From assembly GCA_002282715.1 (NCBI GenBank), contig NCKC01000002.1:1-64000 (forward strand): a stretch of 64,000 nucleotides of DNA, in the 5' to 3' direction. The DNA is from Halothiobacillus sp. 15-55-196 (GTDB lineage Bacteria > Pseudomonadota > Gammaproteobacteria > Halothiobacillales > Halothiobacillaceae). The position numbers and the translations under genes were made by a program. The notes under the pieces were generated by a model, which was not told where the DNA came from, ran no database searches, and saw nothing but the letters and a program-made list of their open reading frames with translations. Positions 46,891 through 57,640 of this stretch are shown piece by piece; the stretch's first letter is position 1; every line of letters begins with the position of its first letter.

Positions 46891-48879
46891 ATGTCTACGC
46901 GTAGAGAGCTTGCCAATGCGATTCGTGCCCTGAGTATGGACGCAGTACAAAAAGCGAACTCAGGCCACCCCGGTGCGCCCATGGGTATGGCTGATATTGC
47001 CGAGGTATTGTGGAACGGCTATCTGAAGCACAATCCCAAGAACCCGAAGTGGCCGAATCGTGACCGTTTCGTTCTGTCCAACGGCCATGGCTCCATGCTG
47101 ATCTACTCGTTGCTGCACCTCACCGGCTACGAACTGCCGATGGAAGAGATCAAGAACTTCCGTCAGCTGCACTCCAAAACGCCCGGCCACCCGGAATACG
47201 GTTACACCCCCGGCATCGAGACCACCACCGGCCCTCTGGGTCAGGGCATCAGCAATGCCGTTGGCTTCGCCATCGCAGAAAAAATGCTGGCAGGCCAGTT
47301 CAACAAACCCGGCCACAACGTCATCGATCACTACACCTACTGCTTCCTCGGCGACGGTTGCATGATGGAAGGCATTTCTCACGAAGCCTGCTCACTGGCC
47401 GGCACCCTGGGTCTGGGCAAACTGATCGCGTTCTATGATGACAACGGCATCTCCATCGATGGTCACGTCGAAGGCTGGTTCACCGACGACACACCGGCTC
47501 GTTTTGAAGCCTATGGCTGGCATGTTGTACGCAATGTTGACGGTCACGATAGCGACGCCATCGACGCGGCCATCCGCGAAGCCCGCTCCGTCAACGACAA
47601 GCCCACCCTGATCTGCACCAAGACCGTCATCGGTTTTGGCGCGCCGAACCTGTGCGGCACCCACGATTGCCACGGCGCCGCGCTGGGCGAAGCCGAAGTC
47701 AAGGCAACGCGCGAGAATCTGGGCTGGCACCACGAACCATTCGTCATCCCGGCTGAAATCTATGCGGGATGGGATGCGACTGAAGCGGGTATCCGCAACG
47801 AGTCTGCCTGGGAAGACGCCATGAACGCCTACGCCAAGGCGTACCCTGCCGAAGCGGCTGAACTCAAGCGTCGCCTGGCTGGTGACCTGCCGGCCGACTT
47901 CGCTGCAAAAATGGATACATTCATTGCCGAAGTGGCTACCAAGGGCGAAACCATTGCCTCGCGCAAGGCATCACAAAACACCATCACCGCCATGGCGGCC
48001 ATCCTGCCAGAAATGGTTGGCGGCTCTGCCGACCTCGCGCCATCGAACCTCACCACATGGAAAGGCTGTCGCGCCCTGACCTCGACCGAATCCGATGCAA
48101 ACTACATTCACTACGGCGTCCGCGAATTCGGTATGTCGGCCATCATGAACGGTATGGTGCTGCATGGTGGTTTCGTGCCCTTTGCCGCCACCTTCCTCAT
48201 GTTCTCAGAATATGCGCGCAACGCCCTGCGCATGTCCGCGCTGATGAAGATCGGCTCCATTTTTGTCTACACCCACGACTCCATCGGTCTGGGTGAAGAT
48301 GGCCCGACACACCAGCCCGTCGAGCAAATCGCCACCCTGCGCATGATTCCGCGCATGAACACCTGGCGTCCTTGCGATGCGGTTGAATCAGCCGTCGCCT
48401 GGAAAGCTGCGGTAATGCGCCGCGATTCGCCAAGCACCCTGATTTTCTCTCGTCAGAATCTGGCGCATCAGGACCGTACGCCTGAACAGATCGCCAACAT
48501 CGCCCGCGGCGGATACATCCTGCGCGATTGCAGCGGCACACCGGATCTGATCCTGATCGCCACCGGCTCTGAAGTTGCCCTGGCAATGGCTGCAGCCGAG
48601 AAGCTTGCAGACAAGAAAGTTCGTGTCGTTTCCATGCCCTGCACCGAAGTATTCGATGCTCAAGACCCTGCCTACCGCGAATCGGTTCTGCCGGCCGCCG
48701 TTCGTGCACGCGTTGCCGTTGAAGCGGGCGTTACCGGGTTCTGGGGCAAATATGTCGGACTGGATGGCAAGGTTGTCGGCATCGACACCTTCGGTGAATC
48801 TGCGCCTGCGGGTGATCTGTTCAAGCTTTTTGGCTTCACCGTAGACAACGTGGTCGCCACAGCACAATCCGTTCTGTAA
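46891..48879 (+). CDS. tkt: Transketolase
   Basis: Thiamine-diphosphate enzyme of the pentose phosphate and Calvin cycles. 662 residues. TPP site [38 protein letters not shown], substrate histidines in [13 protein letters not shown] and [13 protein letters not shown] equivalents, and the pyrimidine domain [19 protein letters not shown]...[24 protein letters not shown] lies 8 bases before the ATG. First gene of tkt-gap-pgk-pyk-fba, an order seen in cbb clusters of autotrophic sulfur oxidisers; dual use in carbon fixation is inferred. Confidence 0.97.
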   Translation: MSTRRELANAIRALSMDAVQKANSGHPGAPMGMADIAEVLWNGYLKHNPKNPKWPNRDRFVLSNGHGSMLIYSLLHLTGYELPMEEIKNFRQLHSKTPGHPEYGYTPGIETTTGPLGQGISNAVGFAIAEKMLAGQFNKPGHNVIDHYTYCFLGDGCMMEGISHEACSLAGTLGLGKLIAFYDDNGISIDGHVEGWFTDDTPARFEAYGWHVVRNVDGHDSDAIDAAIREARSVNDKPTLICTKTVIGFGAPNLCGTHDCHGAALGEAEVKATRENLGWHHEPFVIPAEIYAGWDATEAGIRNESAWEDAMNAYAKAYPAEAAELKRRLAGDLPADFAAKMDTFIAEVATKGETIASRKASQNTITAMAAILPEMVGGSADLAPSNLTTWKGCRALTSTESDANYIHYGVREFGMSAIMNGMVLHGGFVPFAATFLMFSEYARNALRMSALMKIGSIFVYTHDSIGLGEDGPTHQPVEQIATLRMIPRMNTWRPCDAVESAVAWKAAVMRRDSPSTLIFSRQNLAHQDRTPEQIANIARGGYILRDCSGTPDLILIATGSEVALAMAAAEKLADKKVRVVSMPCTEVFDAQDPAYRESVLPAAVRARVAVEAGVTGFWGKYVGLDGKVVGIDTFGESAPAGDLFKLFGFTVDNVVATAQSVL

Positions 48880-48961
48880 TCAACCGGATCAGCAGGCCAC
48901 TTTACCGTTGCCTGCCTGTGGAACAGCGCGATGAATCACTCGGATGAGTGCGCACAAATAT

Positions 48962-48967
48962 TATAAT
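48962..48967 (+). promoter_or_regulatory. -10 box upstream of gap
   Basis: Perfect TATAAT 30 bases before the gap start in an otherwise AT-rich gap after tkt, without a matching -35. It may give gap an extra internal promoter. Confidence 0.35.
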
Positions 48968-48981
48968 TTTCAAAACCTTAG

Positions 48982-49995
<1,014 letters not shown>

Positions 49996-50000
49996 TCCGA

Positions 50001-50118
50001 TTTGTTTCGTGCCGTTTTAAACCAACGGCATCGAAACCAAGCTATTGATCGCCTGTGCGCTTTCCAGAGCATAGGGTTTTCACAAGAATCGTTTGTTTTG
50101 CGGCAACGCAAACCAAAC
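50001..50118 (+). other. Two hairpins in the gap-pgk intergenic region
   Basis: After the gap stop: hairpin 1 (about 50004-50036) pairs TTTCGTGCCGTT with AACGGCATCGAAA (one bulge) around TTAAACC; hairpin 2 (50091-50118) pairs GTTTGTTTTGCG with CGCAAACCAAAC, 11 of 12, closed by a GCAA tetraloop. Neither has a T-tract, so they are more likely RNA processing or stability elements than terminators. Confidence 0.55.
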
Positions 50119-50149
50119 CATTTTTAATTTTGATCTTCAGGAGTGATTT

Positions 50150-51349
50150 ATGGCTTACTTCCTTCGTATGACCGACCTCGATCTGGCGGGCAAGCGTGTA
50201 TTTATTCGTGCTGATTTGAACGTACCGATAAAGGACGGTAAGGTCACCTCTGATGCCCGTATTGCCGCATCGATGGCCACCATCACGCACTGCATCAAGG
50301 CGGGTGCGAAAGTCATGGTCACCTCTCACCTCGGCCGCCCGGAAGAAGGCATTTATTCCGAAGAAAACTCACTGGCACCGGTTGCCGCAGATATGGGCGC
50401 CAAACTCGGAAAATCCGTTCGCCTGATCAAAGACTGGGTCGATGGCGGCTTTAAAGTTGCCCCGGGCGAAGTCGTTCTGCTGGAAAACGTCCGATTCAAT
50501 GTCGGCGAAAAGAAAAGCCTGGATGAAACAGCCAAAAAATATGCCGCTCTGTGCGATGTATTCGTTATGGATGCATTCGGCACCGCACACCGCGCAGAAG
50601 CCTCAACCCACGGCGTTGCCAAATTCGCCCCTGTTGCCTGTGCAGGTATCCTGCTGTCACAAGAACTCGAAGCACTGGACAAGGCACTGGCCAACCCGGC
50701 ACGCCCGATGGTTGCCATCGTGGGTGGCTCCAAAGTTTCCACCAAACTCACCGTTCTCGAAGCGCTGTCCGAAAAGGTCGACCAGATGGTTGTCGGTGGC
50801 GGCATTGCAAACACCTTCATCAAGGCCGTTGGTCACAATGTAGGTAAATCGCTCTGTGAAGATGATCTGGTTCCTACTGCTCAGATGTTGATGAAGAAAA
50901 TGGAAGCGCGTGGCGCCTCCATCCCGGTTGCCGTCGACGTAGTCGTGGGCACCGAGCTGCCCTTCCTGCCAGGCAACGAAAATACCCCGGCAACACTCAA
51001 GCCGGTCGACAGCGTATCTGACGACGACATGATTTTCGACATCGGTCCCAAATCTGCGCAAGAACTCGCTGAAATCATCATGAAAGCGGGCACCGTGGTG
51101 TGGAACGGCCCGGTGGGTGTATTCGAATACGACCAGTTTGGCGAAGGCACCAAGACCATCGCCATGGCCATTGCCAAGACCAAAGCGTTTACTCTGGCAG
51201 GCGGCGGCGACACCATTGCGGCCATTCAGAAATATGATATTTATGATCAGGTAAGTTACATTTCGACTGCGGGCGGCGCTTTCCTCGAATACCTCGAAGG
51301 CAAGACCCTGCCCGCTGTTGCCATTCTCGAACAACGCGCCAGCGCTTAA
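50150..51349 (+). CDS. pgk: Phosphoglycerate kinase
   Basis: 399 residues, two Rossmann-like lobes. Signatures: [68 protein letters not shown], and the nucleotide-binding [24 protein letters not shown] with GGGDTIAA. Good ribosome binding site (CAGGAGTGATTT) before the ATG. It follows gap after a 154-base leader with two hairpins. Confidence 0.97.
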   Translation: MAYFLRMTDLDLAGKRVFIRADLNVPIKDGKVTSDARIAASMATITHCIKAGAKVMVTSHLGRPEEGIYSEENSLAPVAADMGAKLGKSVRLIKDWVDGGFKVAPGEVVLLENVRFNVGEKKSLDETAKKYAALCDVFVMDAFGTAHRAEASTHGVAKFAPVACAGILLSQELEALDKALANPARPMVAIVGGSKVSTKLTVLEALSEKVDQMVVGGGIANTFIKAVGHNVGKSLCEDDLVPTAQMLMKKMEARGASIPVAVDVVVGTELPFLPGNENTPATLKPVDSVSDDDMIFDIGPKSAQELAEIIMKAGTVVWNGPVGVFEYDQFGEGTKTIAMAIAKTKAFTLAGGGDTIAAIQKYDIYDQVSYISTAGGAFLEYLEGKTLPAVAILEQRASA

Positions 51350-51358
51350 GGATTTTTC

Positions 51359-52834
51359 ATGCACGCCCTGAACCCTCCCGGTTATTTATCCACCAAGCGC
51401 CGCACGAAAATCGTAGCCACGTTAGGGCCAGCCAGCGACAACCCGAAAGTCATCGCCGACCTCATCGCTGCCGGTGTCGATGTTGTTCGACTGAATTTCT
51501 CTCACGGCAAGGCAGCCGACCACCAACACCGGGCCGATATGGTTCGGGCAGCGGCCAGCGCACAAGGCAAGTTTGTCGCGATTCTCGGCGATTTGCAGGG
51601 GCCGAAAATTCGCATCGATCGCTTCAAGACGGGTAAGGTCGAACTGGTCGATGGCGCGAGCTTCACCCTAGACGCTGATCTGGATCGCGACAGTGGCGAT
51701 GAAACAGCGGTAGGCATCACCTACAAGGCGCTGGTCACCGACTCGAAAGTCGGCGACATCCTGCTTCTGGATGATGGCCGGATTGTGTTGCAGGTTGAAG
51801 CCGTTACCGGCAACAGAATCCAGACCAAGGTCATCGTGGGCGGCGAGCTGTCCAACAACAAGGGCATCAATCGCCAGGGCGGCGGGTTGTCGGCACCCGC
51901 GATCACCGATAAGGATCGTGAAGACATCAAAACCGCTGCAGCCATTGGCGTTGACTACATTGCCGTTTCCTTCCCCCGCTCCGGTGATGATATTCACGAG
52001 GCCCGCCGCCTGCTGCAAGAAGCAGGTTGCACGGCGCACATCGTGGCGAAAATCGAGCGGGCCGAAGCGATCGAATGTATCCGCGACATCATCCAGGCCT
52101 CCGACGCCATCATGATTGCGCGTGGTGATCTGGGTGTTGAAATTGGCGATGCTGAATTGCCCGCTGTACAGAAAGCGTTCATCCGCATGGCGCGTGACAT
52201 GAACCGCCCTGTGATCACGGCCACGCAGATGATGGAAACCATGATCAGCAATCCGATCCCGACCCGGGCGGAAGTGTTCGATGTAGCCAACGCAGTTCTG
52301 GACGGCACCGATGCGGTCATGCTGTCTGCCGAAACGGCAGCGGGCAAACACCCGGTGCGCGTGGTGGAAACCATGGCGCGCATCTGTCATCGGGCGGAGT
52401 ACCAGATCGAAGCGAAGCGCGGACAGCCCCCACTGGATATTCCCTTTGAGCGTATCGATCAGGCCATCGCCTACTCAGCCATCTACACGGCGAACCACTT
52501 GTCCGTTGCCGCCATTGTGGCGCTGACTGAATCGGGCGCAACCGCATTGTGGATGTCCCGCGTCAGTACCGACATCCCGATCTACGCATTCACCCGCAAT
52601 GAAGTCGCAGCAAGGCGTGTGGCTTTGTACCGTGGTGTCCAGGCGGTATATTTCCCCTATTCGTCGACAGATCACGCTGAAGTGAACCGTCTGACCATCG
52701 AAGCGCTCACCCAGATGGAATGTTTGGATGATGGCGATGTCGTGATCATCACCAAGGGTGATCTGATGGGTCAAATGGGCGGCACAAATGCCATGAAGAT
52801 TGTGCGGGTAGGCCAGATTATCAACGCCGATTAA
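51359..52834 (+). CDS. pyk: Pyruvate kinase
   Basis: 491 residues. TKIVATLGPASDNP, RLNFSHGKAADH (catalytic barrel), the B domain (about 85-185), the active-site segment MIARGDLGVEIG with VPAVQK-type following helix (LPAVQKAFIRMARDMNRPVITATQMMETMI), and the C-terminal regulatory domain. It begins 9 bases after pgk and probably shares its message. Pyruvate kinase in a Calvin-type cluster links fixed carbon to central metabolism. Confidence 0.96.
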   Translation: MHALNPPGYLSTKRRTKIVATLGPASDNPKVIADLIAAGVDVVRLNFSHGKAADHQHRADMVRAAASAQGKFVAILGDLQGPKIRIDRFKTGKVELVDGASFTLDADLDRDSGDETAVGITYKALVTDSKVGDILLLDDGRIVLQVEAVTGNRIQTKVIVGGELSNNKGINRQGGGLSAPAITDKDREDIKTAAAIGVDYIAVSFPRSGDDIHEARRLLQEAGCTAHIVAKIERAEAIECIRDIIQASDAIMIARGDLGVEIGDAELPAVQKAFIRMARDMNRPVITATQMMETMISNPIPTRAEVFDVANAVLDGTDAVMLSAETAAGKHPVRVVETMARICHRAEYQIEAKRGQPPLDIPFERIDQAIAYSAIYTANHLSVAAIVALTESGATALWMSRVSTDIPIYAFTRNEVAARRVALYRGVQAVYFPYSSTDHAEVNRLTIEALTQMECLDDGDVVIITKGDLMGQMGGTNAMKIVRVGQIINAD

Positions 52835-52909
52835 GCGTGGCATGATGCTCAACCCAAGGGCAGGGCATCAAGATTTTGTTTTATTTTTCAACCTGACTGG
52901 AGAATCCCT

Positions 52910-53974
52910 ATGGCGCTTATTTCCTTACGTCAACTGTTAGATCATGCCGCAGAACATAGCTATGGCATGCCTGCATTCAACGTCAACAACATGGAACAGA
53001 TCCATGCCATCATGCAAGCGGCCGATGCGGTTGACAGCCCCGTGATCCTGCAAGGCTCGGCGGGTGCGCGCAAATACGCCGGTGAGCCGTTCCTGCGTCA
53101 CCTCGTCGCTGCGGCCGTCGAAATGTACCCGCACATTCCTGTCGTCATGCACCAGGATCACGGCGCCGATCCGGGCGTCTGCTTCCGCGCGATCCAGTCC
53201 GGGTTCAGCTCCGTCATGATGGACGGCTCACTGATGCCCGACATGAAGACCCCTTCTTCATTCGAATACAACGTTGAAGTTACGCGCAAAGTAGCTGAAA
53301 TGTCGCACTTCGTCGGTGTATCCGTTGAAGGCGAACTGGGTTGCCTCGGCTCACTCGAAACCGGCAAAATGGGCGAAGAAGACGGCCACGGTGCAGAAGG
53401 CGAGCTGGATCACTCCATGTTGCTGACCGACCCGGAAGAAGCGGCTCAATTCGTTAAAATGACCGACGTTGACGCTCTGGCCATCGCCATCGGCACCTCA
53501 CACGGCGCGTACAAGTTCACCCAGAAGCCAACCGGCAAAGTGCTGCGTATCGACCGCGTCAAAGAAATCCACGCGCGCATCCCGAACACCCACCTCGTTA
53601 TGCACGGCTCATCTTCCGTACCGGAAGACTGGCTCGAAATCATCAACAACTACGGCGGCGACATGGGTCAAACCTATGGCGTGCCCGTCGAAGAGATCGT
53701 CGAAGGCATCAAGCACGGCGTGCGTAAAGTCAACATCGACACCGACCTGCGGATGGCCTCCACCGGTGCGATTCGCAAACATCTGCATGACAACCCGGCC
53801 AACTTCGACCCGCGCAAGTTTTTCGCCGAAGCAACCAAAGCCATGAAGGGCATCTGCCAGGCACGCTTCGAGGCCTTCGGCTCAGCAGGCAAGGCATCTT
53901 TGATCAAGCCACTCAACCTGGACGAAATGCACCAACGTTACGCTTCAGGTAGCCTGAAGCAGCAGATCAAATAA
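52910..53974 (+). CDS. fba: Class II fructose-bisphosphate aldolase (CbbA type)
   Basis: 354 residues, zinc-dependent. Class II motifs: [32 protein letters not shown] (zinc ligand region), MMDGSLMPD, the long subclass-B loop [41 protein letters not shown] and [12 protein letters not shown]. Closest in layout to CbbA-type aldolases of autotrophs, which also act on sedoheptulose bisphosphate. Last gene of the cluster; a strong terminator follows. Confidence 0.96.
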   Translation: MALISLRQLLDHAAEHSYGMPAFNVNNMEQIHAIMQAADAVDSPVILQGSAGARKYAGEPFLRHLVAAAVEMYPHIPVVMHQDHGADPGVCFRAIQSGFSSVMMDGSLMPDMKTPSSFEYNVEVTRKVAEMSHFVGVSVEGELGCLGSLETGKMGEEDGHGAEGELDHSMLLTDPEEAAQFVKMTDVDALAIAIGTSHGAYKFTQKPTGKVLRIDRVKEIHARIPNTHLVMHGSSSVPEDWLEIINNYGGDMGQTYGVPVEEIVEGIKHGVRKVNIDTDLRMASTGAIRKHLHDNPANFDPRKFFAEATKAMKGICQARFEAFGSAGKASLIKPLNLDEMHQRYASGSLKQQIK

Positions 53975-53997
53975 GCTGATTTTCAAATGAACTCTAA

Positions 53998-54021
53998 ACC
54001 CGCGCTTGCCGCGGGTTTTTT
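53998..54021 (+). terminator. Intrinsic terminator of the glycolytic/Calvin cluster
   Basis: ACCCGCG-CTTGC-CGCGGGT followed by TTTTT: a perfect 7-bp GC-rich stem with T-tract, 24 bases after the fba stop codon. Confidence 0.92.
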
Positions 54022-54055
54022 ATTGCCCGATTCATAAAAAAATGACCTCTTACCC

Positions 54056-54193
54056 GGGTACCTCGAAAAACCGTAACGGGCTGACGCCAGCTTTGCGTTA
54101 GCACCGCCCAACGCAGCAATAGGGGCGCGGGCTGCCGCCAGATCAATGCGCAGCAGGCGCAAGCCCGCGTTCAGTAGGTTTTTCGAGGTGCCC
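54056..54193. mobile_element. MITE family A, copy 2 (138 bp, ACCC duplication)
   Basis: Second copy of the element at 14896-15038. Left end GGGTACCTCGAAAAACC, right end inverted GGGCACCTCGAAAAACC (16 of 17). Perfect 4-bp direct repeat ACCC at 54052-54055 and 54194-54197. The segment GCACCGCCCAACGCAGCAAT is shared with copy 1; an inner pair GCGGGCT-AGCCCGC adds another hairpin. It lies between the fba terminator and ppx. Confidence 0.85.
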
Positions 54194-54264
54194 ACCCGAT
54201 AAATGGTTTATTTAGCCACAAGGTCAAGGCGATAATACGGCCTTTATAAAACCTCGGAAGAAAA

Positions 54265-55782
54265 ATGATGCAAAACGATAGCCTCGTAGCTGCCGTTGAC
54301 CTGGGTTCAAACAGCTTTCATATGTTGATCGCGCGCGTTAGCGACGGGCAAGTACAAGTGATCGACCGAATGAAAGAAATGGTTCGATTAGCAGGTGGTC
54401 TTCAAGCCGACGGAAGCCTGGCAGAAGAAGCCATGGAGCGTGGTGTCGCCTGCCTGACGCGTTTCGGACAACGCGTTTCCGGAATGCCGCGCGGCAGTGT
54501 GCGCATCGTCGGCACCAATACGCTGCGCGCTGCCAAGAACGGTGCGGAATTCATCAAGCGCGGTGAAAAGGCCATCGGCCACCCCATAGAGATCATTGCC
54601 GGTCGAGAGGAAGCACGACTGGTGTACCTCGGTGTATCCCGAAGTGAAATTCCCATCGATGGAGACCGCCTGGTGGTGGATATCGGAGGCGGATCGACCG
54701 AGCTTATCCTCGGCAAAGGCATCACACCATTCAAAATGGAGAGCGTACCGATTGGCTGCGTTGCGCTGATGCGTGATTTTTTCCCTGATGGAGTCTTTGA
54801 TGCGGCGCGGTTAGAGCACGCAAAAAACCGGGCCGAACTCGAACTTAGCCCGTACAAAATGGCTTATCTCAAATCGGGCTGGACACAGGCCATGGGCAGT
54901 TCCGGTACGGCGCGTTCCCTGGCGACGGTGATCAAGGCGAACGGCTGGGGAGACGGTGCCATTACCAAAGAGGGATTGGCCAGAATTCAAGCAGCCGTAC
55001 TCAAGGCCGGTTCCTTATCCGCACTGAAATTATCCGGCTTGTCTGAGGATAGAAAGCCCGTTTTCGTCGGTGGCTTGATTGCGATGCAGGCCATATTCGC
55101 CGCACTGGAAATCAAGCAGATGCTTGTGAGCGACGGTGCACTGCGCGAAGGGTTGGTATTCGACTGGCTCGATCGGGATGATCACGACGATATCCGCATC
55201 GCGACAGTTCGCCGCTTGCAACGCTTGTTCACAGTCGATGTCCGCCATGCTGATCGCGTGGCCAAAACCGCTGCGGATCTCTTGGCACAGGTCGCGCCCG
55301 CCTGGGGACTCGATTGCCATCCCGAATCGATCGACGCCCCGCGCTATGCCGTCTGGCTGGATATCGCGGCCCGACTGCACGAAATCGGCCTGGCAGTCAG
55401 TCACTCCGGTTTCCATCATCATGGTGCCTACATCCTTTCCTATGCCGACATGCCTGGTCTCACTCGCCCTGCCCAGATGATCATCGCGAGCCTCGTGCAC
55501 ACGCATCGGCGCAAATTCAAGCTACAGCGCTTCGATGAGGTCGATGAGCGTTTGAGAGAACAAATCGTCAGGCTCTCGGCTGTACTTCGTTTGGCTGTTC
55601 TACTGCACCGGGATCGCTCGCCAAGACCCAACCTGTCCCGCGTCAAGCTCGAAGCAGGCGCGGACAATCTGCACGTGAGCTTCCCCGATGGCTGGCTGAA
55701 AACAAGACCCCTGACTCGCGTGGATCTGGAACTGGAACAAAGCTACCTCGCCATGGCCAATATCCGATTGAGTTTTGCGTAA
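54265..55782 (+). CDS. ppx: Exopolyphosphatase (Ppx/GppA family)
   Basis: 505 residues. The sugar-kinase-fold N-terminal half shows AAVDLGSNSFHMLIARV (phosphate-1 motif), MKEMVRLAGGL, NTLRAAKNGAEFI, EIIAGREEARLVYLGV and VDIGGGSTELILG. The C-terminal half (about 310-505) is an HD-like helical domain. It hydrolyses polyphosphate chain ends, or pppGpp in GppA relatives. ATG is preceded by GGAAG. It is in one row with recJ, which overlaps its last codons, and an HD-GYP gene. Confidence 0.94.
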   Translation: MMQNDSLVAAVDLGSNSFHMLIARVSDGQVQVIDRMKEMVRLAGGLQADGSLAEEAMERGVACLTRFGQRVSGMPRGSVRIVGTNTLRAAKNGAEFIKRGEKAIGHPIEIIAGREEARLVYLGVSRSEIPIDGDRLVVDIGGGSTELILGKGITPFKMESVPIGCVALMRDFFPDGVFDAARLEHAKNRAELELSPYKMAYLKSGWTQAMGSSGTARSLATVIKANGWGDGAITKEGLARIQAAVLKAGSLSALKLSGLSEDRKPVFVGGLIAMQAIFAALEIKQMLVSDGALREGLVFDWLDRDDHDDIRIATVRRLQRLFTVDVRHADRVAKTAADLLAQVAPAWGLDCHPESIDAPRYAVWLDIAARLHEIGLAVSHSGFHHHGAYILSYADMPGLTRPAQMIIASLVHTHRRKFKLQRFDEVDERLREQIVRLSAVLRLAVLLHRDRSPRPNLSRVKLEAGADNLHVSFPDGWLKTRPLTRVDLELEQSYLAMANIRLSFA

Positions 55783-57586
55783 CCCTGAAGTGACGCCACC
55801 ACCCCGGAGTCATCAGCGCCTGATTAAACGCCGGGCGCCACCGAAAATTCCCGAGGCCATGTCGGGCATTGAGTCGCGTCTGGCTGAAATTCTGGTGACG
55901 AGGGGCATAGTCGACCCCGAACAGATCAATCCCGACCTCGGCCTGTTGCTGCCGCCGGCAGACATGCCTGGAATCGAATTGGCGGCCGATATTCTCGCCA
56001 ATGCCGTTCGCAAACATGCCCGCATCCTGATCGTCGGCGATTTCGATGCCGATGGCGCCACGGCAACGGCACTATGTGTCAGGGCCTTACGGGCTATGGG
56101 CGCCAAACGGGTGGAATACACCCTGCCCGACCGGCAACGCCATGGTTATGGTCTCTCGCCCGCCTTGCTCAAGGACTGGATTGCCGAAGCCGATGTGCCA
56201 CCCGATGTCATTCTGACCGTGGATAACGGCATTGCCGCCTTTGCCGGGGTTGCCGCCGCGCTGGCGCTGCAGGCAACCGTGATCATCACCGACCACCATC
56301 TGCCGGGCGACACCCTCCCGCCCGCTCATGCGATCGTCAATCCCAACCTCAAGGGCTCCGATTTCGCCTCGAAGGCCATGGCCGGAGTCGGCGTGGCGTT
56401 TTATGTCATGGCGGCACTGAGGGAACGGTTATCCGCACTGGACTGGTTCGCAGGCGGCATTGCACGGCCCAACCTTGCGCGCTGGCTGGATCTGGTCGCC
56501 GTGGGCACGGTAGCCGACGTGGTGTCGCTGGATGACAATAATCGCCGGCTGGTCGCACAGGGGCTGGCGCGTATTCAGGCGCAACAGTGCGTTCCGGGCA
56601 TATCGGCCTTGTTCGCGGTGGCTGGCAAGGATCCGCGTTATGCCAGCAGCACGGATCTCGGTTTCGTGGTCGGGCCAAGACTGAATGCGGCCGGGCGATT
56701 GGAAGACATGCGGATCGGCGTGGATTGCTTATTGGCAGACGATCCAATCACCGCTCGCCAATACGCTATGACGCTCAACGAGATCAATCACGAGCGACGC
56801 GCCCTCGAACAGGAAATGTTGTTCAGCCTGAAAAAACAGGGCAACAGCTCAGGGCTGAACGAGCTTGATCTCGATCGCCCGATTGATCCTACCGACTGGG
56901 TGATTTATGACGACAGCTTCCATCAGGGCGTGATCGGCATTGTCGCCGGTCGGCTCAAAGAACGCTGGCAGCGGCCCGTGTTCGTATTTGCACCGGAAGA
57001 CAACGATGCGCCAAGAGCAAAACTCAAGGCATCCGGACGTTCGATTCCCGGCGTCCACCTGCGTGATGTTCTGGTGGCGATGGCCACCGCTGCCCCCGAT
57101 CTGATGCATGCCTTCGGCGGGCACGCCATGGCCGCGGGGCTGAGCCTGTCATTCGACCAGCTCGAAACATTCCGCCGCCTGTTCGCGCTTGAGATGGCAA
57201 AGCACCGGTCGCACTTTCCCGATCAGGCCATCGTGCTCTCCGATGGCCCATTGAGCGCAAACGAACTGACGCTGGACTTCGCCCACCGCCTGCAAACCTG
57301 CACCCCCTGGGGTACCGATTGCCCAGAACCGATTTTCGACAACCGGTTTGAAGTGCTGGAACGCACACCGCTCAAGGAAGGCCGGCACTGGCGCCTGCGT
57401 TTACGACTACTCAAACCCGAAACAGCCACACCTGCCATCGGCACCGATCTGACAGCCGTCTGGTTCGGTATCGGCGAGCATATTCCTGCGGGGAAATACT
57501 GGCACCTGGCCTATCGGATCGATATCAACCGATTTCGCGGACAGCAAATGCTGCAACTGATGATCGTGTCCGGCGCAGCCGCCTGA
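55775..57586 (+). CDS. recJ: Single-stranded-DNA 5' exonuclease RecJ
   Basis: DHH-family exonuclease for recombination and mismatch repair. About 603 residues from a TTG at 55775 or 598 from a GTG at 55790; no ribosome binding site decides. Motifs I-V: GDFDADGATATAL (about 88-100), LPDRQRHGYGLSP, VDNGIAAFAGV, TDHHLPGDTLP with the DHH triad (173-175), VVGPRLNAAGRLEDMR. The DHHA1 domain follows (PRAKLKASGRSIPGVHLRDVL and FGGHAMAAGLSL), then the OB-fold. Overlaps the ppx stop by 8 bases. Confidence 0.96.
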   Translation: MRNPEVTPPPRSHQRLIKRRAPPKIPEAMSGIESRLAEILVTRGIVDPEQINPDLGLLLPPADMPGIELAADILANAVRKHARILIVGDFDADGATATALCVRALRAMGAKRVEYTLPDRQRHGYGLSPALLKDWIAEADVPPDVILTVDNGIAAFAGVAAALALQATVIITDHHLPGDTLPPAHAIVNPNLKGSDFASKAMAGVGVAFYVMAALRERLSALDWFAGGIARPNLARWLDLVAVGTVADVVSLDDNNRRLVAQGLARIQAQQCVPGISALFAVAGKDPRYASSTDLGFVVGPRLNAAGRLEDMRIGVDCLLADDPITARQYAMTLNEINHERRALEQEMLFSLKKQGNSSGLNELDLDRPIDPTDWVIYDDSFHQGVIGIVAGRLKERWQRPVFVFAPEDNDAPRAKLKASGRSIPGVHLRDVLVAMATAAPDLMHAFGGHAMAAGLSLSFDQLETFRRLFALEMAKHRSHFPDQAIVLSDGPLSANELTLDFAHRLQTCTPWGTDCPEPIFDNRFEVLERTPLKEGRHWRLRLRLLKPETATPAIGTDLTAVWFGIGEHIPAGKYWHLAYRIDINRFRGQQMLQLMIVSGAAA

Positions 57587-57640
57587 ATCCACTCCATATT
57601 TAGACTACGCTAATGGACATAGACGCGCATAGGAGTTCGC

